From assembly GCF_015477605.1 (NCBI RefSeq), contig NZ_JADLQX010000016.1, positions 1-64,000 of the forward strand: DNA of 64,000 bases, given 5' to 3'. Within the stretch, counting starts at the first letter, position 1. The number at the start of each line of letters is the position of its first letter. The stretch is from Nocardia amamiensis (GTDB taxonomy: Bacteria; Actinomycetota; Actinomycetes; Mycobacteriales; Mycobacteriaceae). Position numbers and translations under genes: made by a program. Below the pieces are notes generated by a model, which had not been told where the DNA came from, searched no databases, and was given only the letters and a program-made list of their open reading frames with translations. Shown piece after piece: positions 8,271-16,042 of this stretch.

Positions 8271-9656
8271 TCAGGACCCGGCCGCCGAACGGATCATTCC
8301 CTTGGTCCGCATGAGGAACTCACCGAGATAGCTGTCGTGCGGGACACCGGGACGCAACCAGGTGGTCGGGTTGTCGCCGAGGTAGAGGTTGGTGATGGTC
8401 GGCTCGTCCAGCAGCGTGTCGATGAGATCGCGTCGCTCGGTCATCGCGGTGAGAACGAGCGAATGACGTAAGGGGCCAAGGCCATCCGACGGCGACCACG
8501 GCCCGACCCACACACAAGGGAAGGCGAGTTCCACCGCGAGCTGAGGCGCGCTGCTGCTGTCGACGAGGTGAACCGCGGGGCGTAGCACAGCGGCGCCCGG
8601 GGACACCTCGTCGACGATGGTGTCGCCGCCCAGCAGCGGACGGGCATCGCCGGCGACCTGGCGCAGGTAGCGGTCCATGGCCGCCACGGATTCGGTGGGC
8701 TGCACGGTCAGGATCGCGTCGGGGTGCTCGGCGGGCAAACTGGGAATCCCCGCCAGCTCCGCGGCGAGCGCACGCGCCAGCGGCTCCGGATCGCCCTCCA
8801 CGAGCACCGCGGTGGTGCAGGTGCAGGCCGTGCCACCGAGATGGCTCACCGATTCGGCGATCAGCGCGACCTTGTCGCGCCAGTCCACGTCCGCGGTCAC
8901 CAGGATCTTCGAGCGTCCCGGTCCCTGCGTGAGCACCCGCGTGCTGCCGCCGTACTTGTCGACCACGTCTTGTCCGCCGTAGACGATGGCGAAGTCCGAT
9001 TCGGCGACCAAGACGTCGGCAGCCTCGTAGTCGGTCGGCAGCAAGGTGACCAGCTCCGGCGGCATGCCCGCCATGCGCAGCGCACTGACCAGACGGAACG
9101 CGGTATACGGCTCCCGGGTCGATGGCCGCACCGCCACTTTGTAGCCGAGAGCCAGCGCCTCGGGCCACAAGCCGTGCACAGCTGGCGTGTTCCCGGCCGC
9201 GTGCACGGCGAACACGTCGCCCTTCCTGGTCCAGACGGCGCAGCCGTCCAGGGTGCGCTCGTCCTGCCAGTCCGCTACCGCGCCTTTCGGCATGGCGAAC
9301 TCGAGCGTGGCGCGCTGCTCGCGCAGCACGTCCGCGACCCACCGCACCGACTGCCACACCACCGCGAGCGGCACGCCCGACGCGACGCAGACCAGTCGTG
9401 CGTACTCATCCGGTCCCAGCCCGCCGATCTCGGCCTCGGTGAACAGGTCGGCCGCACGTTCCAGCACCGCGAAGCGCTCGGCGGCGGGCAGCACCGGCGC
9501 CTTGCGCATCGCCGCCAGCGCACGCCGCACATACAGCGCCGGCACCTGCGAGATCTCCCCGATCGGCGCGCCGGACAGCGTGGTCAGCGGCTTACGGTCG
9601 CGCGCGCGGAAACTGCCCTGCGGGCCGAGCGCGTCGATGTGCACGAACTCGTCCAT
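8271..9656 (-). CDS. Acyl-CoA reductase, GriC/LuxC-like aldehyde dehydrogenase superfamily
   Basis: 461 residues with an aldehyde dehydrogenase fold: a cofactor segment around 148-200 (VFAVHAAGNTP...) and a catalytic-cysteine region GGTACTCTTAVLV (Cys278 or Cys280). The architecture matches acyl-CoA reductases such as LuxC and the grixazone-pathway GriC, which reduce an activated aryl or acyl group to the aldehyde. Its start shares a base with the stop of the upstream ligase gene, so the two act as a pair: the ligase activates a carboxylic acid and this enzyme reduces it with NADPH. No other biosynthetic genes flank the pair, so the substrate is unknown. Confidence 0.75.
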   Translation of the reverse strand: MDEFVHIDALGPQGSFRARDRKPLTTLSGAPIGEISQVPALYVRRALAAMRKAPVLPAAERFAVLERAADLFTEAEIGGLGPDEYARLVCVASGVPLAVVWQSVRWVADVLREQRATLEFAMPKGAVADWQDERTLDGCAVWTRKGDVFAVHAAGNTPAVHGLWPEALALGYKVAVRPSTREPYTAFRLVSALRMAGMPPELVTLLPTDYEAADVLVAESDFAIVYGGQDVVDKYGGSTRVLTQGPGRSKILVTADVDWRDKVALIAESVSHLGGTACTCTTAVLVEGDPEPLARALAAELAGIPSLPAEHPDAILTVQPTESVAAMDRYLRQVAGDARPLLGGDTIVDEVSPGAAVLRPAVHLVDSSSAPQLAVELAFPCVWVGPWSPSDGLGPLRHSLVLTAMTERRDLIDTLLDEPTITNLYLGDNPTTWLRPGVPHDSYLGEFLMRTKGMIRSAAGS

Positions 9657-10747
9657 CAGTACACCCCCTCGATCACCTCAGCGCCGGCGAACGAGGTCAT
9701 CGGCGCCACGTCGGCGACGGAGCAACCGGCCGTGCCCTTCGGCGGCTCGACCTTCATGGCGAGATCGCGCTCCGGATTGTTCGGCAGCAGAGCGTATTTG
9801 GTGAGGTGATGCATCACGACCTGCCCGCGCTCTCCGTCGGCGACGTCGTCGCCGGTCTCCGGGTCGACCACCTCGAACGCGAGGTAGGGGCTCGGCGGAT
9901 CGAAGACGGGCAGCCCGTCCGGGCGCTCCTCGTCGCGCTCGCGGGACATGCCCAGAATGGTGGTGCTGCCGTAGAGGCCTTTGAGCGGAATGCCGGGGAA
10001 GATCTCCTGCCGGAAGATCTCACGGGAGTCGGCGTTCATGTGCGCTCCGCTCCAGCAGATGAACTTGATCTTCCGGCGAATCTGCTCCACCAGGTCGTCG
10101 CGGCGGGCGATTCGTTCCAGCAGCGGCGGCGTGGTGATCAGGATCCCGACCGACTGGGTGGTGAGGATCTGCGCGACCTGGTCGACGACGTGCTCGGCGT
10201 AACGTTCGGTGTTCTCGGTGTCGCCGCGCGCGATCATCTGCTTGATCCAGCGCGGATCGAGATCGACGGTGAAGCGGACGCCACGATGCCTGCGCGCCCG
10301 GCGCTGCGCGAACTCACCGAACATGTGCGGGCCGCTCGGCGCCACGGCGAGGGTGTTCACCGTGCCGAGGTCGGCGTAGTGGTGCTCGTCCCAGCTCAGC
10401 GCGAACTCCATCCAGCGGTCGAACATGACGAACCGTTTCGGCGCGCCGGTGGTGCCCCCGCTCTCGTAGATACCCGCGATCTCGCGGTCGGCGCCCTGCA
10501 AACCCCGCGGAATCAGGTCCTCCACGGCGACGGTCCGGAATTCGTCGATGACATTGGGAAAGCGGCGCAGATCCGCGAAGGTGCGGATGTCGGCGATCGG
10601 GTCGAAGTCCAGCGTCCGCGCCCGGCGCAGCCAGTACGGACTGCCGGTCTCCTCGCTGAAATGCCATGCCATCACGGCGCGCAGGTATTCCTCGGCGTCG
10701 ATCATCGCGTAGTCGTGCGCGGCAAGGTCCAGAATTACGGGGCGCAA
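9656..10747 (-). CDS. Acyl/aryl-activating AMP ligase, GriD/LuxE/PaaK-like
   Basis: The adenylation P-loop YESGGTTGAPKRFVMFD and a later GLYGSTTILGM segment place this in the phenylacetate-CoA-ligase/LuxE-type adenylating group. TTG 10747 is preferred as the start because GGAGG lies six bases upstream; ATG 10783 would add 12 residues without a binding site. It overlaps the GriC-like reductase gene by one base. In grixazone biosynthesis GriD and GriC together reduce 3-amino-4-hydroxybenzoate to the aldehyde; a similar carboxylate-reductase role is inferred. It is shorter than ordinary acyl-CoA synthetases, as expected for this branch. Confidence 0.72.
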   Translation of the reverse strand: MRPVILDLAAHDYAMIDAEEYLRAVMAWHFSEETGSPYWLRRARTLDFDPIADIRTFADLRRFPNVIDEFRTVAVEDLIPRGLQGADREIAGIYESGGTTGAPKRFVMFDRWMEFALSWDEHHYADLGTVNTLAVAPSGPHMFGEFAQRRARRHRGVRFTVDLDPRWIKQMIARGDTENTERYAEHVVDQVAQILTTQSVGILITTPPLLERIARRDDLVEQIRRKIKFICWSGAHMNADSREIFRQEIFPGIPLKGLYGSTTILGMSRERDEERPDGLPVFDPPSPYLAFEVVDPETGDDVADGERGQVVMHHLTKYALLPNNPERDLAMKVEPPKGTAGCSVADVAPMTSFAGAEVIEGVY

Positions 10748-10962
10748 TAGCGGCCTCCAGTGACGTGCCCCGAATCGGGGCATTCAGCTCGAACGCGGCA
10801 ATCTTCTCCTGTCCGCACCCACGAAAACCGCCGCGTCGCGCAGTTCGATCCGCCGATAGGACACTCTTATGGAGCGAATCGCCACACGCCACGAGCCGCG
10901 CCATTGTGTTCACGGCGCGACCCTGGTCGTGGGGTACTCCTGATGCAGCTTTCGTACGGGTG

Positions 10963-11220
10963 TCACAGAGTGAGCAGGGTTTTGACAGCGCGGCGTTCGT
11001 CCATGGCCTCGTAGCCCTCGGCGGCCTGGTCCAGGGGAAGGGTGAGGTCGAAGACCTTGCCGGGGTCGATCGTTCGATCCCAGATGAGCTGAGCGAGGTC
11101 GGGCAGGAAGCGGCGGACGGGTGCGGGGCCGCCCATGAGGTGGACTTCGGCGAAGAACAGCTGATCGGCGGGCAGGGTGACGCCGGCGAGTTCTACCCGG
11201 ACTGGGACCACATGGCCGAC
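10963..11220 (-). pseudogene. C-terminal remnant of a zinc-dependent alcohol dehydrogenase
   Basis: About 82 codons read LPADQLFFAEVHLMGGPAP and then PDLAQLIWDRTIDPGKVFDL, ending in EGYEAMDERRAVKTLL. This is the last quarter of a medium-chain alcohol dehydrogenase that is normally about 350 residues. The catalytic zinc domain and most of the Rossmann fold are gone. Similarity fades near 11220, which marks the break. It lies in a patch of remnants, probably left by a deletion or rearrangement. Confidence 0.75.
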
Positions 11221-11251
11221 GGCGCGGTCGACCTGCGGCGTACCGACGCCG

Positions 11252-11332
11252 GACGCGAACCCCTACGACCGCGGCATCTCCGACCTCGTCGGTGAACTGT
11301 CCACCCGCAGCGAGGGATTCCGTATCCGCTTG
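11252..11332 (+). pseudogene. Fragment of an MmyB-type XRE regulator
   Basis: On the plus strand, about 27 codons read PYDRGISDLVGELSTRSEGF, which matches the ligand-binding region of MmyB-like XRE regulators (usual form DLVGELSTRSEEFR). The helix-turn-helix is absent, and the frame loses similarity after FRIR. It overlaps the edge of the alcohol dehydrogenase remnant area, showing that at least two unrelated genes were broken here. Confidence 0.5.
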
Positions 11333-11339
11333 ATCTCGG

Positions 11340-11655
11340 CTACGCCGCCGGTGAGACCTTCGGACGGCACTTTGTGGAGCCGATCACCAAGACCCGTTCC
11401 GAGTGGTAGCTCGCCGTACCCCTTGGTAGGTTTCGGCTTGTCCGCGCAGCGTCGCGCACCACCTTCAGCTTCGACCCGCGGAACTTTCCTTCGATCCACA
11501 GTTCGTGCGCCTCTTCGTCATGGAAGCAGGCGGGAATCGCCATACCCACGCAGCCGATTTCGCGGTCGCTCTCGACGGCGAAGACGGCGGCGGCACCCTG
11601 CCCGCCTGCCTGCCGCAGGCGTGACCGTCCTGTCCCATCAAGCCTTGGAGAACCG
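11340..11655. other. Decayed region with short unassigned coding-like segments
   Basis: No intact gene is present. A plus-strand segment (about 11325-11409) reads AAGETFGRHFVEPITKTRSEW followed by a stop, and a minus-strand segment (about 11340-11625) reads AVFAVESDREIGCVGMAIPA and continues for about 50 codons. Both look like parts of real proteins, but I could not assign them. The stretch ends at the ribosome binding site of the HAD gene (GGAG 11647-11650). Confidence 0.35.
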
Positions 11656-12300
11656 GTGGTAACCGCACTACCTCACCAGCCCGCGGAACTCGACGCGGTC
11701 ATCTTCGACTACAACGGCGTCATCGGCCTGCAGCCCACGGTTCCTATGTGGAGCAGGCTCGCCGAACTCGCCGGATGGCACGCAGACCAGCTCGGACTCT
11801 TCCAGAACGCTTTCTGGAGCGCCCGCGAACCCTACGATTCCGGCGAGTTCGACCACGCTGACTTCTGGACCGCCGTGCTCGGCCATCGCCCGGAACCGGA
11901 ACTGCTCACCCGGCTGCTTGCCGTCGACACCGCGCTGTGGACCCGGACCGACGACCGCGTCGTCGCACTCCTGCACCAGGCCCGGCGGGCCGATCTCCCG
12001 ATGGTGCTGCTCTCCAACGCACCCCATCCGGTCAGCGATGCCCTCGACGCCTCCGACTGGCGCACTCTGATGACCGACGCCCTCTACTCGGCCCGGCTCG
12101 GCATGAACAAACCCCATCCCGAGACCTACCGAAACGCACTGGCCGCGACCGGAATCAGCGATCCCGGCCGCGTCCTGTTCGTCGACGACCGTGCCGACAA
12201 CTGCCAAGCCGCCGCTCGCCTCGGCTTGCGCGCTCTTCACTACACCGGCTCACCCGCCGATATCGAGGACCACCTCCGCCTCGCCAGCGTCGCCGCGTAG
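11656..12300 (+). CDS. HAD-superfamily (subfamily IA) hydrolase
   Basis: 214 residues from GTG 11656, with GGAG five bases upstream. HAD motif I is FDYNGV (Asp18 nucleophile); the usual second Asp is Asn20, a variation also common in the YihX/epoxide-hydrolase-N-like branch. Motif II is VLLSNAP, motif III lies near MNKPHPETY, and motif IV is VLFVDDRADN. The four motifs are in order at normal spacing, so the protein should fold and probably acts on a small phosphorylated or halogenated substrate. Loss of the general-acid Asp may lower phosphatase activity. It converges on the epimerase gene with a small hairpin between them. Confidence 0.82.
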   Translation: MVTALPHQPAELDAVIFDYNGVIGLQPTVPMWSRLAELAGWHADQLGLFQNAFWSAREPYDSGEFDHADFWTAVLGHRPEPELLTRLLAVDTALWTRTDDRVVALLHQARRADLPMVLLSNAPHPVSDALDASDWRTLMTDALYSARLGMNKPHPETYRNALAATGISDPGRVLFVDDRADNCQAAARLGLRALHYTGSPADIEDHLRLASVAA

Positions 12301-12379
12301 ATTCCCGCGCGTCGTCGGGCGCCGGAGATCCACCGGATCCTGTCAAGGCGAGCAGGCTCGGCTCGACCGAACCACAGTG

Positions 12380-12398
12380 GCTGGAACACCATTCCAGC
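12380..12398. terminator. Small hairpin between convergent genes
   Basis: GCTGGAA (12380-12386) and TTCCAGC (12392-12398) pair perfectly around a 5-nt loop, between the ends of the HAD and epimerase genes and touching the epimerase stop codon. It could work as a bidirectional terminator, although the stem is short and lacks a U-tract. Confidence 0.35.
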
Positions 12399-13333
12399 TA
12401 GCCGGCTACCGACGCGGCCCGGAAGGCGGCGATAGTGGCGCGCAGCGCGTCTGCGGTGGGCGTCGGTTCGATGCCGAACCTCGCAGTGGCATCGGAGGAT
12501 TCGATGACGAACGGACGATCGAACTGATAGCGCAACTCGGGTAGCTCACGCGCGTCGGGATCGAAAAGCCCGGCGGCCCACAGCAGCGCGGCGGGCATTC
12601 GTCGCACACGTGCGGGTGGTGCGCCCGCAACCGTCGCGGCTAGTTCAGCAAGCTCACGGATGGACATCGGCGGCGCTGTCGGCGTGTGCCACGCTCGACC
12701 CCAGGCGTCTGCGTCATCCGCGACCGCGACCAGGGTGCGCGCGGTATCGCCGACATCGGTCCAGCTGTGCGCTGTGTCCAGATCGGCGGGGAACAGCACC
12801 CGGCGACCGACGAGCACGGCGGGCAGCGCTACGGCGGTGAATACCGATTTCGCGCCGGCGCCGAGGTAATCCGACCCGCGCACCTCGGCGGTGCGGATCC
12901 GGCCCGCCTCGTGAGCGGCAAGCGCCTCGGCCCACAGTTTCGCCCGCACCCGCCCTTTCTCGCTGTTCGGGCGCAGCGGTTGCCGCTCGGTGATCGGTCC
13001 GTCGACTTGCCCGTAGCCGTAGAGATTTCCCACACTGAGCAATCCGGCGCCGGTCACCTCGGCCGCATGGAGCGCGGCGGCGGCCAGCGGTGGGAAATCT
13101 CTGGCCCAACGGTGGTACGGAGGCTGAGCGCACTGGTAGACGACGCCCGCGCCCGCACAGTGCCGGACCAGCACGGCGGCATCGGTCGCGTCGGCGGCGA
13201 TCCGCTCGACCAGCGGGTGATCCGGGCCGCTACCGCGCCGGGTGATCAAGCGCACCCGATCGCCGCGCGTGGCGAGCAGCTGGGCGGTGGCCGATCCGAC
13301 CGGGCCGGCCCCGATGACGACGTGCAGGGACAT
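12398..13333 (-). CDS. NAD(P)-dependent epimerase/reductase (atypical extended SDR)
   Basis: 311 residues with the nucleotide-binding motif GAGPVGSATAQLL at the N-terminus and an extended-SDR body (SVGNLYGYGQVDGP, TAHSWTDVGDTARTLV). The usual YxxxK catalytic pair is not obvious, which places it with atypical SDRs acting as reductases or regulators. It is divergently transcribed from a TetR gene that has palindromic sites in the shared promoter region, so repression by that TetR is likely. Substrate unknown. Confidence 0.8.
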   Translation of the reverse strand: MSLHVVIGAGPVGSATAQLLATRGDRVRLITRRGSGPDHPLVERIAADATDAAVLVRHCAGAGVVYQCAQPPYHRWARDFPPLAAAALHAAEVTGAGLLSVGNLYGYGQVDGPITERQPLRPNSEKGRVRAKLWAEALAAHEAGRIRTAEVRGSDYLGAGAKSVFTAVALPAVLVGRRVLFPADLDTAHSWTDVGDTARTLVAVADDADAWGRAWHTPTAPPMSIRELAELAATVAGAPPARVRRMPAALLWAAGLFDPDARELPELRYQFDRPFVIESSDATARFGIEPTPTADALRATIAAFRAASVAG

Positions 13334-13362
13334 TGGTAATCCATCCTGTCAGCGTTCCGTTG

Positions 13363-13457
13363 CGAGAACATTGTTCTCGTTATGACCCAACTGTAGCCGT
13401 GAACGCTGATCCCAGTCAAGAACAACGTTCTCTATTCTCGCGCCCGTTCTCGGAACG
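13363..13457. promoter_or_regulatory. Cluster of TetR-type operators in the epimerase/TetR divergent promoter
   Basis: Three palindromes share a GTTC/GAAC core. CGAGAACA-T-TGTTCTCG (13363-13379) has perfect 8-bp arms, AGAAC-AAC-GTTCT lies at 13419-13431, and CGTTC-TCG-GAACG at 13445-13457. A half-site TGTTCTC follows at 13464-13470, beside the TetR gene's -10 box. The arrangement fits cooperative repression of both divergent genes. Confidence 0.7.
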
Positions 13458-13470
13458 GTTACTTGTTCTC

Positions 13471-13476
13471 TATACT
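13471..13476 (+). promoter_or_regulatory. -10 box (TATACT) of a probably leaderless TetR transcript
   Basis: TATACT ends six bases before the ATG at 13483, so transcription should begin at or next to the start codon. No ribosome binding site is present, in line with leaderless translation. Confidence 0.55.
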
Positions 13477-13482
13477 TCCCGC

Positions 13483-14169
13483 ATGTCCGCTTCGTCATTG
13501 CGCGCCCGCGTCCGCTCCGAGATGACCGACGAGATCAAGGCTGCCGCGCGCAAGCGGCTGGCGGTGGATGGCGCGAATCTGTCCCTCCGCGGTGTCGCCC
13601 GCGACCTGGGCATCGTCGCCTCCGCGCTCTACCGATACTTCCCGAGCCGCGACGACCTGCTGACGGCTTTGATCATGGAGGCGTACCGAGCGCTCGCCGC
13701 CACCGCCGAAGCCGCCGACGCGAAGCTGCCCGCCACCGACCTCCGCGGCCGGTGGCTTGCGGTGTGCTCCTCCGTGCGGGACTGGGCACTGGCCCATCCG
13801 GCCGAGTACGGCCTCCTGTACGGCAGTCCGGTACCCGGTTACGACGCACCGGAGGACACCGTGGCGCCCGCGGCCGCCGTTGTCTTCCGGCTCGTCGCCA
13901 TCGCGCAGGCCGGCGCGAAAGAGCTGACGCCGCCGCCCCTTCCGACTCCGCTGCCCCCACCCGTCCGGGCCGAGCTGCGCCACCTCATCGAGCAGCAGCC
14001 CTCCGAACTGCCCGAAGAGGTGCTCGACCGGGTCTTCGTCGGCTGGACCCACTTGTTCGGCCTGCTCAACTTCGAAATCTTCGGACGTCTGGACAACACC
14101 ATCGAAGCCAGGGCCGAGTACTTCGCTCACCACATGAACCTGATGGCGGACCTGGTGGGGCTGCCATAG
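13483..14169 (+). CDS. TetR-family transcriptional regulator
   Basis: 228 residues from ATG 13483. The N-terminal helix-turn-helix reads MTDEIKAAARKRLAVDG... LSLRGVARDLGIVASALYRYFPSRDDLLTALI, a standard TetR DNA-binding domain. The C-terminal domain (from about residue 90, with WTHLFGLLNFEIFGRLDN) is of the TetR_C type common in actinomycetes. The ATG is preferred over upstream starts because it sits six bases after a TATACT box. It probably represses itself and the divergent epimerase gene through the GTTCTC palindromes. Confidence 0.88.
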   Translation: MSASSLRARVRSEMTDEIKAAARKRLAVDGANLSLRGVARDLGIVASALYRYFPSRDDLLTALIMEAYRALAATAEAADAKLPATDLRGRWLAVCSSVRDWALAHPAEYGLLYGSPVPGYDAPEDTVAPAAAVVFRLVAIAQAGAKELTPPPLPTPLPPPVRAELRHLIEQQPSELPEEVLDRVFVGWTHLFGLLNFEIFGRLDNTIEARAEYFAHHMNLMADLVGLP

Positions 14170-14299
14170 CAGTCCGGCACGGCAACGGCGTGTCCCCGGC
14201 CAGTTGGAGCAACCGCCAACCGCTCGACGCTACGGTGACTGAACCGAGATACGCCGCGTTCCACTCGACGACCGAACATCACTCATTCGTGGAGGAACA

Positions 14300-15961
14300 T
14301 TGCCGAGCTCGTTCACTCGAAGGGGATTTCTGACCAGCGCGGCGACCTCGGCAACGGCCGCGGCCGCCGTCTCCGCCGGGGCCGCACCGGGCAAGGCGCG
14401 AGCGGATATCGATCCGGACAAGCCGAACATCCTCGTGATCATCGTGGACGAGATGCGCACACCCATGTGGTTTCCCGATCAGGGGACTGTGGATCGCGTG
14501 CTGCCGAATATCGCCCGGATCCGCGAGGGCGGAGTGTCGTTCGAGAACCACTACACCGCGGCGAACGACTGCACACCGGCTCGCGGTTGCCTGCTCACCG
14601 GCCTCTACTCGCAGCAAACCGGCGTGATGGTGGTATCGGAGTCGACGCTGACGCCGCTGTTCCCCACGTGGGGGTCGATGCTGCGCGAGCACGGCTACGA
14701 CACCACCTACTGGGGCAAGTGGCATCTCGGTAGCTACCCGGATCGCACGCCGGGCGCGCTCGAGGCGTACGGATTCCACGGTGGCACCTATCCCTCCCCC
14801 AACGGCGCGCCGGGCCAAGGGCTGCAAGCGGATCCGAAGATCGTCGACCAATTCGTCGACTGGTTCCACAACGATTCCGGCAGCGCTCCGTGGTGCACCA
14901 CCGTGTCGCTGGTCAATCCGCACGACATCCAGTGGTGGCCGCGCTGGACGCGCCGCGACCAATTCAACGCCGACATCCCGCGCTGGATGAACGACCTTCC
15001 GCCCAATTTCGAATCGCTGGAACAACTGTCGAAGAAGCCGCGGCTGCAGATGGCGCTGGTCGAGGTATCCGCCGTGGCATTCGGGCCTGCGCCCTACGGA
15101 ACGCCCGAAGCCATGCACGCCTGGATCGACATGCGCAACCTCTATCTCTGGGCCCAGCAGCAGGTCGACATCCAGATCGGGCGTGTGCTCGACACCCTGA
15201 ACTCCCGCCCCGAGGTCGCGGCCAACACCGTCATCGTCTTCACCTCCGATCACGGTGATTACGCCGGTTCGCACGGCCTGCACGGCAAGGGCGGCGCCTC
15301 CTACGACGAGGCGATCCGGGTTCCGCTCTACGTCCACGATCCGCGCGGCTACCTCAGCCCGGTCGCGGGTACCAGCAGCAGGATCCAGCTCACCTCCAGC
15401 GTCGATTTCACGCCACTGCTGCTCACGATCGCCACCGGCGGAAACGGCTGGCGCGGCGATGGACGCTACGAACACCTCAGCGGCCGACTCGACATCGCCG
15501 CGATCTGCCGTAACCCGGGCGCCGCAGGCCGTCCCTGGGTCGCGCACACCACCGACGAGGACTCCATCGAAGAGGCCGCGATCCTGTTCAACCAGAACGC
15601 CCCTGGCCACGTGGCGATGGTGCGCACCGCCGACGCGAAATTCACCTCCTACTCCCATTGGGTGCGCGGCCAGATCCAGATCGATGCGGCGAGCGAGCAG
15701 GAATTCGAGCTCTACGACTACAGCACCGACGGCGGTCGCCTCGAGCTGGACAACCAGGCTGCCACCGGAAACCCGTTGCGCGGGGAGATGGAAGCGCTGC
15801 TCGACAACGTCATCCAGAACGAGATCCAGCAGCCGCTGCCGCCGTATCTGCGGGCCGCCCAAGAGGAAGGCATCGGCGACTACATATCGGCCCAGACCAA
15901 CGTCTTGGTCCAAGCCGAGCGTATCGGTAACGCTCTGCTGGATGCCGTGCCGAAGCCCTAG
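14300..15961 (+). CDS. Tat-exported sulfatase
   Basis: 553 residues from TTG 14300, with GGAGG just upstream. The N-terminus SFTRRGFLTSAATSATAA is a twin-arginine signal peptide. The alkaline-phosphatase-like sulfatase domain starts at NILVIIVDEMR (metal ligands Asp50/Glu51). CTPAR at 91-95 is the CxPxR motif whose cysteine is converted to formylglycine; a later VIVFTSDHGDYAGSHGLHGK supplies further metal ligands. No formylglycine-generating enzyme gene lies in the window. It may scavenge sulfate from sulfated lipids or sugars outside the membrane; the substrate is unknown. Confidence 0.9.
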   Translation: MPSSFTRRGFLTSAATSATAAAAVSAGAAPGKARADIDPDKPNILVIIVDEMRTPMWFPDQGTVDRVLPNIARIREGGVSFENHYTAANDCTPARGCLLTGLYSQQTGVMVVSESTLTPLFPTWGSMLREHGYDTTYWGKWHLGSYPDRTPGALEAYGFHGGTYPSPNGAPGQGLQADPKIVDQFVDWFHNDSGSAPWCTTVSLVNPHDIQWWPRWTRRDQFNADIPRWMNDLPPNFESLEQLSKKPRLQMALVEVSAVAFGPAPYGTPEAMHAWIDMRNLYLWAQQQVDIQIGRVLDTLNSRPEVAANTVIVFTSDHGDYAGSHGLHGKGGASYDEAIRVPLYVHDPRGYLSPVAGTSSRIQLTSSVDFTPLLLTIATGGNGWRGDGRYEHLSGRLDIAAICRNPGAAGRPWVAHTTDEDSIEEAAILFNQNAPGHVAMVRTADAKFTSYSHWVRGQIQIDAASEQEFELYDYSTDGGRLELDNQAATGNPLRGEMEALLDNVIQNEIQQPLPPYLRAAQEEGIGDYISAQTNVLVQAERIGNALLDAVPKP

Positions 15962-16042
15962 CACATCGCTCAGCCTGGTGCTGCCAGTACCAGTGTTATT
16001 GGGCTCCTGTTACCGGTGCCCGGCACACCGCAAGCTCGGAGC

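Noticed and set aside
8271..10783. Part of a phenazine or grixazone gene cluster
   Set aside because: Only the reductase pair is present; no ring-forming or oxidase genes are nearby.
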